Assembly (NCBI GenBank): GCA_945897465.1
Contig: CAMDFK010000012.1
Location: 16,784 to 80,783 of the forward strand
Origin: Limnohabitans sp. Rim8
GTDB taxonomy: Bacteria; Pseudomonadota; Gammaproteobacteria; Burkholderiales; Burkholderiaceae_C
Direction of reading: 5' to 3'
Length of the DNA: 64,000 nt
The translations under genes and the position numbers were made by a program. Shown piece by piece: positions 38,923 to 48,410 of the stretch (position 1 is the stretch's first letter; each line of letters begins with the position of its first letter). A model generated the notes under the pieces. The model searched no databases. It had not been told where the DNA came from and saw only the letters and a list, made by a program, of their open reading frames with translations.

Positions 38923-41364
38923 ATGCAATTTCCTGAATCCTGGTTGCGCGAGTTCTGCAACCCGCCCCTGACGACCCAGCAACTGGCCGACACGCTGACC
39001 ATGGCCGGTCTCGAAGTTGAAGAGCTCGAGCCTGTGGCCCCGCCGTTCACCAAAATCGTGGTCGGTGAAATCAAGGAAGCCGTGCAGCACCCCAACGCCG
39101 ACCGCCTGCGCGTGTGCCAGGTGGACGTGGGGCAGGGCGCCATGTTGAACATTGTGTGTGGTGCGCCCAATGCCCGCGTGGGCATCCGTGTGCCATGTGC
39201 CATGGTGGGGGCTGAATTACCGCCTGGTGAAGACGGCAAGCCTTTCTTGATCAAAGTCGGCAAGCTTCGTGGCGTGGAAAGCCAAGGCATGCTGTGCTCG
39301 GCCAAAGAACTTCAAATCGCTGATGACCACGGCGGCCTGTTGGAATTGCCAGCGGACGCCCCTCTGGGCCAGGACATCCGCCAGTACTTGAATCTGGACG
39401 ACACCCTGATGACGCTCAAGCTCACGCCCAACCTGGCGCACTGCCTGAGTGTGTACGGCATCGCCCGCGAAGTGTCGGCCCTGACCGGTGCGCTTTTGAA
39501 AGCCCCGACTTTCCCGGCCATCCCTCCTCAGATCACTGACAAGCTGGCGGTGAAGGTCCAGGCGACCGACCTGTGCGGCCGTTTCAGTGGCCGTGTGGTC
39601 AAGGGCGTGAACACCCAAGCTCAGACCCCGCAGTGGATGGTGGACCGCTTGGCACGGTGTGGCCAGCGCAGCGTGAGCCCGCTGGTGGACATCTCCAACT
39701 ACGTGATGTTCGAGTTTGGTCGTCCTTCGCACATTTTTGATCTCGACAAAATCCACGGCGGCCTGCAGGTGCGCTGGGGCAAAGTCGTTAATGGACAGGG
39801 CGAATCGCTCAAGCTGCTCAATGGCAACACCGTGACCGTGGACGACAAAGTGGGTGTGATCGCCGACGACAGCCAGGTCGAATCGCTCGCAGGCATCATG
39901 GGTGGAGACGCCACCGCCGTGTCCGACGACACCCAAAACATCTACATCGAAGCCGCTTTCTGGTGGCCAACCTCGATTGCTGGCCGTTCGCGCCGCTACA
40001 ACTTTTCGACCGATGCGGGTCACCGCTTTGAGCGTGGTGTGGACCCTCAGCTGACGGTAGAGCACATCGAACGCATCACCCAGCTGGTGCTCGACATTTG
40101 CGGCACGCCCGAGACGAAGGTCGGCCCCATCGATGACCAGACGCTGAACATCCCCGCGATCCAACCCGTCACGCTGCGCGTGGCCCGTGCGGCCAAGGTG
40201 ATTGGCATGCCGCTGACGCAGATGCAATGCGCTGACGCTTTGCGCGGTTTGGGTTTGCAGGTAACAGAAGCCGAAGGCGCCGTCACCGTGACCCCTCCGA
40301 GCTTCCGGTTTGATTTGCAAATTGAAGAAGATCTGATCGAGGAAGTGGCCCGCATGGTGGGCTACAACAACCTGCCCACCAACCCACCGCTGGCCCCCAT
40401 CACCGCCAAAGTGCGCCCTGAGACCGAGCGCAGCCCGTCTGCCGTGCGTCGCGCCATTGCGGCTCTGGGTTACCAGGAAACCATCAACTACAGCTTCGTC
40501 GAAGAAGCTTGGGAAAAAGACCTGGCGGGCAACGCCCACCCGATCCACCTGCTCAACCCGATCGCCAGCCAGATGAGTGTGATGCGCTCGAGCCTGATCG
40601 GCTCGCTCTTGCAGGTCGTCAAGTTCAACGCCGACCGCAAGGCCGACCGCGTGCGCGTGTTCGAGTTGGGCCGCGTGTTCCTGCGTGATGAGCGCGTGGC
40701 GGACAGCGATGCCACGGTGCAAGGATATGACCAGCCCATGAAAGTCTCAGGCATGGCCTGGGGCCCTTTGGAGCCCTTGAGCTGGACAGGCAAGTCACGT
40801 TTGGTGGATTTTTTCGATGTCAAAGCCGATGTCGAACGCTTGCTGGCCCCGGCCCAGGCCGAATTTTTGGCCGCCGAGCACCCCGCCTTGCACCCCGGCC
40901 GCTCAGCCCAAGTGCTGCTGCAAGGCCGGGTGATCGGTCATGTGGGTGAGTTGCACCCGCGCTGGCGACAGGCTTGGGACTTGCCACATGCGCCTGTGGT
41001 GTTCGAGCTGGATCTGGAAGCGGTCATCCAGCGCAGCGTGCCTGTGGCCCAGCCCGTGGCCAAGTTGCAAGCAGTGGAGCGCGACATCGCTGTGATCGTG
41101 CGCGAGCAGGTCACGCATGCCCAGTTGATGCAGGCCATCCACAGCGCCCCGACCCAGGGTTTGCTGCGCCATGCGGTGCTGTTTGATGTCTACCGTCCCA
41201 AGGCGGAAGCCTCGGGCGGTTTGGCCGTGGGCGAGAAAAGTCTGGCGGTGCGTTTGCGATTGCACAGCGACGAGGGCACCTTGACCGATGCCCAGATTGA
41301 AACCGCCATGAACGCTGTCATGGCCAGCCTGTCAGCGCAAGTGGCTGCACGGCTGCGTGCTTGA
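38923..41364 (+). CDS. pheT: Phenylalanine--tRNA ligase beta subunit
   Basis: PheT is the editing and tRNA-binding partner of PheS. The 813-residue product is of normal length. It begins [16 protein letters not shown], followed by an EMAP-like tRNA-binding domain (about 40-150, [19 protein letters not shown]), the B3/B4 editing domain, the B5 domain and a class II-like core ([15 protein letters not shown]). It closes with an FDX-ACB anticodon domain (about 715-813, [19 protein letters not shown]). The order pheS-pheT-ihfA is conserved in proteobacteria. Confidence 0.96.
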   Translation: MQFPESWLREFCNPPLTTQQLADTLTMAGLEVEELEPVAPPFTKIVVGEIKEAVQHPNADRLRVCQVDVGQGAMLNIVCGAPNARVGIRVPCAMVGAELPPGEDGKPFLIKVGKLRGVESQGMLCSAKELQIADDHGGLLELPADAPLGQDIRQYLNLDDTLMTLKLTPNLAHCLSVYGIAREVSALTGALLKAPTFPAIPPQITDKLAVKVQATDLCGRFSGRVVKGVNTQAQTPQWMVDRLARCGQRSVSPLVDISNYVMFEFGRPSHIFDLDKIHGGLQVRWGKVVNGQGESLKLLNGNTVTVDDKVGVIADDSQVESLAGIMGGDATAVSDDTQNIYIEAAFWWPTSIAGRSRRYNFSTDAGHRFERGVDPQLTVEHIERITQLVLDICGTPETKVGPIDDQTLNIPAIQPVTLRVARAAKVIGMPLTQMQCADALRGLGLQVTEAEGAVTVTPPSFRFDLQIEEDLIEEVARMVGYNNLPTNPPLAPITAKVRPETERSPSAVRRAIAALGYQETINYSFVEEAWEKDLAGNAHPIHLLNPIASQMSVMRSSLIGSLLQVVKFNADRKADRVRVFELGRVFLRDERVADSDATVQGYDQPMKVSGMAWGPLEPLSWTGKSRLVDFFDVKADVERLLAPAQAEFLAAEHPALHPGRSAQVLLQGRVIGHVGELHPRWRQAWDLPHAPVVFELDLEAVIQRSVPVAQPVAKLQAVERDIAVIVREQVTHAQLMQAIHSAPTQGLLRHAVLFDVYRPKAEASGGLAVGEKSLAVRLRLHSDEGTLTDAQIETAMNAVMASLSAQVAARLRA

Positions 41365-41372
41365 GGACTGTG

Positions 41373-41723
41373 ATGCAAATCAGTTTTGAATCCCTCGAAA
41401 CCCCGGCCCTGACCAAGGCGCATCTGGCCGACTTGCTGTTCGAGCAAATCGGCTTGAACAAGCGCGAGTCCAAGGACATGGTCGACGCGTTTTTTGACTT
41501 GATGGTGGACAGCCTGATTGCGGGAGACGATGTGAAAATATCCGGCTTCGGCAATTTTCAGATCCGCACCAAGGCCGCGCGTCCTGGGCGCAACCCGCGC
41601 ACCGGAGAATTGATCCCTATTGATGCACGTCGTGTCGCGACCTTCCATGCCAGCCATAAACTCAAGGCCTTGATCCAGGGCGATGCGGTTGACGACGAAA
41701 GTGTGGAGACGGTGGGCCGCTGA
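41373..41723 (+). CDS. ihfA: Integration host factor alpha subunit
   Basis: IhfA pairs with IhfB to bend DNA sharply at specific sites in recombination, replication and transcription. The 116-residue product shows [20 protein letters not shown], the core [21 protein letters not shown] with the DNA-intercalating arm, and [21 protein letters not shown] 41373 has GAGGA at 41363-41367. The start is 8 bases after the pheT stop, typical operon spacing. ihfB is not in the window. Confidence 0.95.
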   Translation: MQISFESLETPALTKAHLADLLFEQIGLNKRESKDMVDAFFDLMVDSLIAGDDVKISGFGNFQIRTKAARPGRNPRTGELIPIDARRVATFHASHKLKALIQGDAVDDESVETVGR

Positions 41724-41746
41724 ATCATTTTTTGATCGGAGTGCCC

Positions 41747-42094
41747 ATGTTGTTCAAGTTCAAATCCCAAGTCACCAGCGACCTCATCATGCTGGAGGCC
41801 GATGCCCGAAGGCTGCTGCACATCATGTTGGGTCACGACCCGGACAAAGGCATCATTTTGGTGAAGGACCTGCCTGCGGCCATCGCCAAGCTGGAGTCGG
41901 CTGTGGCCCAAGATGAAGCAGCCCGTTTGCAGCGCAGCCAAGCGGCGCAAAAAGCCTCTATGCCCGAAGACACTGCTCAGGACACTGCGGGTGAGCCTCT
42001 AAATCCAGTGCGGCTTGCGCAGCGGGCCAGCCCCATGCTCAAGCTCCTCAAGCATTGCGTGGCCGACCCCTCCGACATGGTTTGGGGCGTGTGA
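41747..42094 (+). CDS. DUF1840 domain-containing protein
   Basis: The 115-residue product begins MLFKFKSQVTSDLIMLEADA and ends with SDMVWGV; both ends match the DUF1840 family of small soluble proteins, of unknown function, found mainly in betaproteobacteria. The middle is a Gln/Ala/Glu-rich helix. GGAG at 41737-41740 fixes ATG 41747. It lies 23 bases after ihfA, where many relatives have a MerR-type regulator, so it may be cotranscribed with the translation operon. No catalytic motif is visible. Confidence 0.8.
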   Translation: MLFKFKSQVTSDLIMLEADARRLLHIMLGHDPDKGIILVKDLPAAIAKLESAVAQDEAARLQRSQAAQKASMPEDTAQDTAGEPLNPVRLAQRASPMLKLLKHCVADPSDMVWGV

Positions 42095-42097
42095 CCT

Positions 42098-42622
42098 TCA
42101 ACCGGGCCGTTTGCTGAAGACGGCCCCGCCGAGTTTGAAACCGGGCTTGATCTGCCGTTTAGCGAACCAGCCTTGGTTCATCTCCAGTACAAAACGCACG
42201 GGTTTGCTGGAGCAGTGCGAGTCGTCTTTTTGTGGCTGCATGTCGGCCAGATTGACGATGGTGCCATCGTCCTCCACGAACGCAGCGGTCAAGGGAATCA
42301 GGGTGTTGCGCATCCAAAAGCATTGAATTGTGGCTTGTTCGAACACAAACAACATGCCCTCATGCTGCGGCATCTCCTTGCGCCACATCAGACCGATTTG
42401 GCGCTGGTCTGGGGTCTTGGCCAATTGCACATCCAGGCGGTGCATGCCGGCCGTCAATTGGGTACGCGCCAGGTCCAATTGGGGTGCGGGCATCGATTGG
42501 GCCGATGCCAACGATCCGGCCATCAGCAGGCCAAAGCTCATCCACAGCGCAGTGATGCGCTTGCTCAACAATCGGGCAGGGCGGTGTGAAGGGCGAGGTG
42601 GCGCCAAAAAGAGGGTGAACAT
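42098..42622 (-). CDS. DUF192 family exported protein
   Basis: The 174-residue product has an N-terminal hydrophobic signal region (about 22-42, ending SLASAQ), so it is probably periplasmic. The rest is a DUF192 domain with the signatures RQIGLMWRKEMPQHEGMLFVF and CFWMRNTLIPLTAAFVEDDG. Function of the family is not known. It is convergent with the DUF1840 gene across 3 bases. The first 20 residues are Arg- and Pro-rich and may be upstream of the real start, which would lie closer to the hydrophobic segment. Confidence 0.85.
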   Translation of the reverse strand: MFTLFLAPPRPSHRPARLLSKRITALWMSFGLLMAGSLASAQSMPAPQLDLARTQLTAGMHRLDVQLAKTPDQRQIGLMWRKEMPQHEGMLFVFEQATIQCFWMRNTLIPLTAAFVEDDGTIVNLADMQPQKDDSHCSSKPVRFVLEMNQGWFAKRQIKPGFKLGGAVFSKRPG

Positions 42623-42744
42623 GGTTTGGGGAAAAAAACAGACCAGGCCCTAGGATACCGTCTGTCACAGGTCTTGTCGCACCTGATGCCCCGCTCATCC
42701 TGGATTAAACCGCCAACAGGTGCCTCCATGGGGCATGGTGAAGA

Positions 42745-43065
42745 TCAGGGGGCAGGCGTGTCGGGGCCGGGGCTTGAAGCGCTGGCGCCATCATCGATCG
42801 GTTCATGGCGGGCCAACTGGCTGTCTTGGGGTACGGGTGGCTTGGACATGGCGGGCGTTTCGGAAGTTGCCAGTATGTTCGCGGCCATCAGGCCTTTGGC
42901 GCCTTGCGTCAGCTCGAAATCGACCCGTTGGCCTTCCTTGAGGCTTTTAAAGCCCTCCATCTGGATGGCCGAAAAATGGGCGAAGGCATCTGCGCCGCCG
43001 CCATCCGGTTGAATGAAGCCAAAACCTTTGGCATCGTTGAACCATTTGACCGTGCCACTGGGCAT
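42745..43065 (-). CDS. Cold-shock domain protein with acidic C-terminal extension
   Basis: The 106-residue product has a full cold-shock OB-fold in residues 1-68: [20 protein letters not shown] is the RNP-1 region and [17 protein letters not shown] contains RNP-2. Typical CspA proteins end near residue 70; here about 38 extra residues, rich in Pro, Ser and Asp, follow. GGAGA precedes the ATG on the minus strand. The divergent clpS promoter region contains a hairpin 78 bases upstream that may lie in this gene's leader. It could act as an RNA chaperone; the extension's role is unknown. Confidence 0.88.
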   Translation of the reverse strand: MPSGTVKWFNDAKGFGFIQPDGGGADAFAHFSAIQMEGFKSLKEGQRVDFELTQGAKGLMAANILATSETPAMSKPPVPQDSQLARHEPIDDGASASSPGPDTPAP

Positions 43066-43143
43066 ACTATGTCTCCGTATTTTTGTTAATTGATCCAGTT
43101 TGAGTAATTCCAGGTAAATTTGTCAATGTGAGGTTTTCCCGGG

Positions 43144-43163
43144 GTGCGGCATTTCTGCCGCAC
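43144..43163. repeat. Perfect 8-bp hairpin in the csp-clpS intergenic region
   Basis: GTGCGGCA pairs with TGCCGCAC around TTTC, lying between two divergent genes (about 62 bases before clpS). There is no T tract, so it is more likely a leader RNA structure or operator than a terminator. Confidence 0.55.
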
Positions 43164-43224
43164 GTGGTCAAGTCTTTTCAGACCCCGGGCTCAAAGGGCT
43201 TGAAACCATCGATAGAATGAAATC

Positions 43225-43584
43225 ATGGCAACGAAAAAACCTTCCCATCCCACGCTGCCGACCGTGACCCCGCATGCCCCAGATGGCGGCGATGCGGTGG
43301 TCCTCGAAAGACGTGCCCAAAAAATCGAGCCGCCCCAGATGTACCAGGTGGCGATGCTCAACGACGACTTCACCCCCATGGAATTTGTGGTCATGGTGAT
43401 CCAGGAGTTTTTCAGCAAGGACCGCGAGGCGGCCACGCAGATCATGCTCAAGATCCACCTGGATGGCAAAGGCGTTTGTGGGGTTTATTCCCGCGATGTG
43501 GCGGCCACCAAGGTGGATCAGGTGCTGGACGCGGCCAAACAGGCCGGTCACCCACTGCAATGTGTCAGTGAACCCATTGAATAA
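43225..43584 (+). CDS. clpS: ATP-dependent Clp protease adaptor ClpS
   Basis: ClpS binds N-end-rule substrates and delivers them to ClpAP. The 119-residue product has a flexible N-terminal extension (1-35, Pro-rich), then the binding core with [20 protein letters not shown], where NDD and the neighbouring Met form the pocket for the substrate N-terminal residue. It ends with a helix and [17 protein letters not shown]. It lies 60 bases upstream of clpA, the standard order. Confidence 0.95.
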   Translation: MATKKPSHPTLPTVTPHAPDGGDAVVLERRAQKIEPPQMYQVAMLNDDFTPMEFVVMVIQEFFSKDREAATQIMLKIHLDGKGVCGVYSRDVAATKVDQVLDAAKQAGHPLQCVSEPIE

Positions 43585-43644
43585 GCCGGTATACCCCCCA
43601 CATCCTCTTCATCTTTTTTACTCAGCAAGGCATAAGGAAATCAC

Positions 43645-45978
43645 ATGATTGCCCAAGAATTGGAAGTCAGCTTGCACATGGCCTTTGTTGAAGCCCGTCA
43701 GCAGCGCCACGAATTCATCACCGTCGAGCATTTGTTGCTGGCCCTGCTGGACAACCCCAGCGCCGCAGAAGTGCTGCGTGCTTGCGCCGCCAACATCGAC
43801 GATTTGCGCAAGGCCTTGAGCAACTTCATCAAGGACAACACACCCCAGGTGGCCGGTACCGAAGAGGTGGACACCCAGCCCACCTTGGGTTTCCAGCGCG
43901 TGATCCAACGCGCCATCATGCATGTGCAGTCCACCGGCAATGGCAAAAAGGAAGTGACTGGCGCCAATGTGCTGGTCGCCATCTTTGGCGAAAAAGACTC
44001 ACACGCTGTGTATTACCTGCACCAGCAGGGCATCACGCGTTTGGATGTGGTGAATTTCATCGCCCATGGCATCCGCAAGAGCGATCCACCCGAAGCCACC
44101 AAGTCCGACGCACCCGCTAACTCCGAAGCCGAAGAGGCCGGTGGTGGTGAACGCAATGAAAAGGCCTCGCCTTTGGAGCAGTTCACCAACAACCTGAACC
44201 AGGCTGCCAAAGAAGGCAAGATCGATCCGCTGATTGGCCGTGAGTACGAAGTCGAGCGCACCATCCAGATCCTGTGCCGCCGCCGCAAAAACAACCCGCT
44301 GCTGGTGGGTGAGGCCGGTGTGGGCAAAACGGCGATTGCCGAGGGCCTGGCATGGCGCATCACACAGGGCACCGTGCCCGACATCCTGGCCGAAGCCACG
44401 GTGTATTCGCTCGACATGGGCGCACTGCTGGCGGGCACCAAGTACCGGGGCGATTTTGAGCAACGCCTCAAAGGTGTGCTCAAGTCGCTCAAGGACAAGC
44501 CGAACGGCATTTTGTTCATCGACGAAATCCACACCCTGATCGGTGCGGGTGCAGCTTCTGGCGGCACCTTGGACGCATCGAACCTGCTCAAACCAGCGCT
44601 TTCCAGTGGTCAGCTCAAGTGCATTGGTGCGACCACCTTCACCGAATACCGGGGCATTTTCGAAAAAGACGCTGCTTTGAGCCGCCGCTTCCAGAAAGTG
44701 GACGTGGTCGAGCCCACCGTGTCAGAGACGGTGGACATTCTCAAAGGCCTCAAGAGCCGATTTGAAGACCACCACAGCGTCAAATACACCATCGCCGCAT
44801 TGCAAGCGGCGGCCGAGTTGTCGGCCAAGTTCATCAACGACCGCCAATTGCCTGACAAAGCCATTGACGTGATCGACGAGGCCGGTGCCGCCCAGCGCAT
44901 TCAGGTCGCGTCCAAACGCAAAAAGACGATTGGCAAGTCGGAAATCGAAGACATCGTGGCCAAGATCGCCCGCATTCCGCCAGCCAATGTGTCCAACGAC
45001 GACCGCAGCAAACTTCAGACCATCGAGCGCGACCTCAAATCGGTGGTGTTTGGCCAAGACAAAGCCTTGGAAGTGCTGGCCTCGGCCGTCAAGATGGCCC
45101 GCTCTGGACTGGGCAAGACCGACAAGCCGATCGGCTCCTTCCTGTTTTCCGGCCCCACAGGTGTGGGCAAGACCGAAGCGGCCAAACAGCTGGCCTACAT
45201 CATGGGCATCGAGCTGATCCGCTTTGACATGTCCGAGTACATGGAGCGCCATGCGGTCAGCCGCCTGATTGGTGCGCCTCCGGGCTATGTGGGCTTTGAC
45301 CAGGGTGGCCTGTTGACCGAAGCCGTGACCAAGAAGCCGCACTGCGTGCTTTTGCTTGACGAGATCGAAAAAGCCCATCCGGACATCTTCAACGTGCTGC
45401 TGCAGGTCATGGACCACGGCACCTTGACCGACAACAACGGACGTAAGGCCGACTTCCGCAACGTGATCATCATCATGACCACCAACGCGGGGGCCGAGAC
45501 CATGAATAAGGCGACCATCGGTTTCACCAATCCGCGTGCAGCCGGGGACGAAATGGGCGACATCAAGCGCCTGTTCACGCCAGAGTTCCGCAACCGCTTG
45601 GACGCCATCGTGAGTTTCAAGCCGCTGGACGAGCAAATCATTTTGCGCGTTGTGGACAAATTCTTGCTTCAGCTGGAAACCCAGTTGGGTGAGAAAAAGG
45701 TCGAGGTCACCTTCACCGATGCTTTGCGCAAGTTCCTGGGCAAAAAGGGCTTCGATCCGCTCATGGGTGCTCGCCCCATGCAGCGGCTGATTCAGGACAC
45801 CATCCGCAAGGCCTTGGCCGACGAGTTGTTGTTCGGTCGTTTGACCGATGGTGGTCGCTTGACAGTGGACATCGACGACAAGGACGAGGTGCTGCTGGAC
45901 ATCACGGCCAACCCCAAGAAGGAAAGCCGCGCCTCCCGATCGGAACCGGCTGAGCCTGAAGAGGCCACTGCAGGCTAA
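43645..45978 (+). CDS. clpA: ATP-dependent Clp protease ATP-binding subunit ClpA
   Basis: ClpA unfolds substrates and feeds them to ClpP. The 777-residue product starts MIAQELEVSLHMAFVEARQQ. After the N-domain (about 1-140), AAA-1 shows GEAGVGKTAIAEG and FIDEIHTLIGAGA; AAA-2 shows [16 protein letters not shown] and LLLDEIEKAHPDIF. The IGF-type ClpP loop is consistent with the KATIGFTNPR segment (about residue 625). It lacks the long middle coil seen in ClpB. The C-terminus has an acidic and Ser/Arg-rich tail of about 20 residues. clpP is not in the window. Confidence 0.96.
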   Translation: MIAQELEVSLHMAFVEARQQRHEFITVEHLLLALLDNPSAAEVLRACAANIDDLRKALSNFIKDNTPQVAGTEEVDTQPTLGFQRVIQRAIMHVQSTGNGKKEVTGANVLVAIFGEKDSHAVYYLHQQGITRLDVVNFIAHGIRKSDPPEATKSDAPANSEAEEAGGGERNEKASPLEQFTNNLNQAAKEGKIDPLIGREYEVERTIQILCRRRKNNPLLVGEAGVGKTAIAEGLAWRITQGTVPDILAEATVYSLDMGALLAGTKYRGDFEQRLKGVLKSLKDKPNGILFIDEIHTLIGAGAASGGTLDASNLLKPALSSGQLKCIGATTFTEYRGIFEKDAALSRRFQKVDVVEPTVSETVDILKGLKSRFEDHHSVKYTIAALQAAAELSAKFINDRQLPDKAIDVIDEAGAAQRIQVASKRKKTIGKSEIEDIVAKIARIPPANVSNDDRSKLQTIERDLKSVVFGQDKALEVLASAVKMARSGLGKTDKPIGSFLFSGPTGVGKTEAAKQLAYIMGIELIRFDMSEYMERHAVSRLIGAPPGYVGFDQGGLLTEAVTKKPHCVLLLDEIEKAHPDIFNVLLQVMDHGTLTDNNGRKADFRNVIIIMTTNAGAETMNKATIGFTNPRAAGDEMGDIKRLFTPEFRNRLDAIVSFKPLDEQIILRVVDKFLLQLETQLGEKKVEVTFTDALRKFLGKKGFDPLMGARPMQRLIQDTIRKALADELLFGRLTDGGRLTVDIDDKDEVLLDITANPKKESRASRSEPAEPEEATAG

Positions 45979-46021
45979 GGGCAGCGCTGCGCCAGCCAGA
46001 TCCTGATTTCAGGGTCAGGTC

Positions 46022-46053
46022 AAAGAAAAAGGCCCGTGAGGGCCTTTTTCTTT
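46022..46053. terminator. Bidirectional terminator after clpA
   Basis: AAAGAAAAAGGCCC (46022-46035) pairs perfectly with GGGCCTTTTTCTTT (46040-46053) around GTGA. T-rich runs flank both strands. It separates clpA from the convergent HerA-like gene. Confidence 0.9.
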
Positions 46054-46071
46054 TGCGCAAGTCCAGTGCAC

Positions 46072-47604
46072 TTATCTGCGCCGTCCACCGCCGCCAAGCA
46101 AACTGCCCAACACACCCCGCACAATTTCCCGGCCAATGGCCGAGCCTACAGTGCGCACAGCACTTTTGACCACCAGCTGCGCTACGCCGTCACGCTGTCC
46201 CCCGCGGGGACCGGTGCTGCCAAACAGCATGTCAGACAAGCCGCCCATCAGCCCAACGCCGGCGGCCTCAGGCGCGGCAGGCGCCTGGCCTGGCAGGGGG
46301 TTGGGTGTGCCAGCTGGGCCAGACACCGCGGCCTGGCCTTTGATGCGTTCATAAGCCGACTCGCGGTCCTGGGCTTGTTCGTACACCCCGGCCACCAAAG
46401 AGCCTTGGACCAGCGCTTGGCGCTGTTCTGGTGTGATGGGACCCAATTGACTGCCGGGCGGCAGAACAAACACTCGCTCGGTCTCGCAGGGGCGGCCTTT
46501 GGCGTCCAGAAAGCTCACCAGGGCCTCGCCTACAGCCAGTTCGGTGATGGCCGCTTCGATGTCCAGGCCCGCCTTGGGGCGCATGGTTTGGGCAGTGGAT
46601 TTCACGGCTTTCTGGTCGCGCGGCGTGTAGGCGCGCAGGGCGTGTTGCACCCGGTTGCCCAGCTGGCCCAGCACGCTGTCGGGGATGTCCAGCGGGTTTT
46701 GCGTGACAAAGTACACCCCCACGCCTTTGGAGCGCACCAGGCGCACCACCAGCTCGATCCGTTCGACCAGGACCGCAGGCGCGTCCTTGAACAGCAAGTG
46801 AGCTTCGTCAAAAAAGAACACCAACTTGGGTTTGACCGGGTCACCGATTTCAGGCAACACCTCGAACAATTCCGACAGCATCCACAGCAAGAAGGTGGCG
46901 TACAGGCGCGGCGAGTTCATCAACTTGTCAGCCGCGAGGATGTTCACCACCCCCAGGCCCTGCGCGTCGGTTTGCATGAAGTCTTCGATGTTGAGCATGG
47001 GCTCGCCAAAGAACTGGTCACCGCCCTGGGTCTCGATTTGCACCAGGCCGCGCTGGATGGCGCCGATGCTGGCGGCGCTGATGTTGCCGTACTCGGTGGT
47101 GAACTGTTTGGCGTTGTCGCCCACGTACTGCAGCATGGCCCGCAGGTCTTTCATGTCCAGCAGCAGCAAGCCGTTGTCGTCAGCGATCTTGAACACCAGG
47201 TTCAGCACCCCGGCTTGGGTGTCGTTCAGGCCCAGCATGCGGGTGAGCAGCAAGGGGCCCATGTCGGAGATGGTGGCGCGTACCGGGTGGCCTTGCTCGC
47301 CAAACACGTCCCAAACGGTGGTGGGGCAGGCCACAGGATCGGGCAAAGCCAGTCCGCGGTCTTTCAAAACGGCGGCCAGTTTCTCGCCGATCTTGCCTGT
47401 TTGGCTGACGCCGGTCAGGTCACCTTTGACGTCGGCCATGAAGACCGGCACCCCGATGCGCGAAAAGCTTTCGGCCAGGGTTTGCAGGGTCACGGTTTTG
47501 CCGGTGCCGGTGGCTCCGGTGATCAGGCCGTGCCGGTTGGCGAGATTGGGCAGCAGGTGACACTGAGCCTGGGCATTTTGAGCAATCAACATGGGATCAG
47601 CCAT
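46072..47604 (-). CDS. HerA-like ATPase (DUF853, YjgR family)
   Basis: The 510-residue product is a YjgR-type P-loop ATPase of the HerA/FtsK superfamily. Walker A is [18 protein letters not shown] around residue 27, [13 protein letters not shown] follows, and Walker B is [12 protein letters not shown] near residue 265. The C-terminal tail is Pro/Ala-rich with a glycine-rich end and a final GGGGRRR. HerA proteins in archaea help DNA end processing with NurA, but no nuclease gene adjoins, and the role of the YjgR group is unknown. AAGGAAA lies 8 bases before ATG 47604. It is divergent from yebC. Confidence 0.88.
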   Translation of the reverse strand: MADPMLIAQNAQAQCHLLPNLANRHGLITGATGTGKTVTLQTLAESFSRIGVPVFMADVKGDLTGVSQTGKIGEKLAAVLKDRGLALPDPVACPTTVWDVFGEQGHPVRATISDMGPLLLTRMLGLNDTQAGVLNLVFKIADDNGLLLLDMKDLRAMLQYVGDNAKQFTTEYGNISAASIGAIQRGLVQIETQGGDQFFGEPMLNIEDFMQTDAQGLGVVNILAADKLMNSPRLYATFLLWMLSELFEVLPEIGDPVKPKLVFFFDEAHLLFKDAPAVLVERIELVVRLVRSKGVGVYFVTQNPLDIPDSVLGQLGNRVQHALRAYTPRDQKAVKSTAQTMRPKAGLDIEAAITELAVGEALVSFLDAKGRPCETERVFVLPPGSQLGPITPEQRQALVQGSLVAGVYEQAQDRESAYERIKGQAAVSGPAGTPNPLPGQAPAAPEAAGVGLMGGLSDMLFGSTGPRGGQRDGVAQLVVKSAVRTVGSAIGREIVRGVLGSLLGGGGRRR

Positions 47605-47675
47605 AGAAAGTTTCCTTGCCGGAGTGAAAAGTAAAATCTAGCCTATAGGTTAAATCAACATTCAAGGAAATCCCG

Positions 47676-48401
47676 ATGGCTGGCCACAGTAAATGGGCAA
47701 ATATTCAGCACCGCAAGGGCCGACAAGACGAAAAAAGACAACGCATTTGGACCCGCGTGGTCCGTGAAATCATGGTCGCGGCCCGCACGGGTGGCGGTGA
47801 TGTCAGTGCCAACCCTCGCCTGCGCTTGGCCATCGAAAAGGCCAAAGCCGCCAACATGCCAGCCGACACCATCAAGCGCAACGTGGACAAGGCCACCGGC
47901 AACCTGGAAGGTGTGAGCTACGAGGAAATCCGTTACGAGGGCTATGGCATTGGTGGCGCGGCCATCATTGTGGACACCATGACCGATAACCGGGTGCGCA
48001 CTGTGGCGGAAATGCGCCATGCCCTGAGCAAGCACGGCGGCAACCTGGGCACCGAGGGCTCGGTGGCGTTCCAGTTCAAGCACTGTGGTCAGCTGGTTTT
48101 TGCACCCGGCACTTCAGAAGACCGCGTCATGGAGGTGGCCCTGGAGGCGGGGGCCGAAGACGTGCTCACCGATGCGGAGGGTGCGATCGAGGTGTTGACC
48201 ACACCCGCAGATTTTGAAGCCGTGAAAAATGCGCTGGAAGCGGCTGGACTGGTGGCCGAGATGGCCGAAGTCACTTGGCGTGCTGAAAACTCTGTGTCTT
48301 TGGCCGGTGACGAGGCGGCAAAAATGCAAAAATTATTGGATATATTGGAAGACTTGGACGATGTGCAAAACGTTTTCCACAATGCCGAGTTTGAAGATTA
48401 A
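47676..48401 (+). CDS. yebC: YebC/PmpR family transcriptional/translational regulator
   Basis: The 241-residue product starts [18 protein letters not shown], the invariant N-terminus of the family, and carries the three-domain YebC fold with [23 protein letters not shown] and the DNVDKATG-type helix. Members have been described as DNA-binding regulators and, more recently, as factors that help ribosomes through proline runs; which applies here is not clear. AAGGAAA precedes ATG 47676. purD follows after 9 bases, so the two are probably cotranscribed. Confidence 0.93.
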   Translation: MAGHSKWANIQHRKGRQDEKRQRIWTRVVREIMVAARTGGGDVSANPRLRLAIEKAKAANMPADTIKRNVDKATGNLEGVSYEEIRYEGYGIGGAAIIVDTMTDNRVRTVAEMRHALSKHGGNLGTEGSVAFQFKHCGQLVFAPGTSEDRVMEVALEAGAEDVLTDAEGAIEVLTTPADFEAVKNALEAAGLVAEMAEVTWRAENSVSLAGDEAAKMQKLLDILEDLDDVQNVFHNAEFED

Positions 48402-48410
48402 GGAAGTTGG

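Noticed and set aside
42104-42126. GGGCCGT...ACGGCCC hairpin as a terminator between the DUF1840 and DUF192 genes
   Set aside because: It lies inside the DUF192 coding end and lacks a T tract; the two convergent genes are only 3 bases apart.
43199-43205. CTTGAAA as a heat-shock promoter of clpS
   Set aside because: The start codon follows only 19 bases later and no -10 box fits in between.
46036-47634. Long plus-strand open frame opposite the HerA-like gene
   Set aside because: No motif and a His/Gln-rich composition; the minus-strand gene has Walker A and B and a good ribosome binding site.
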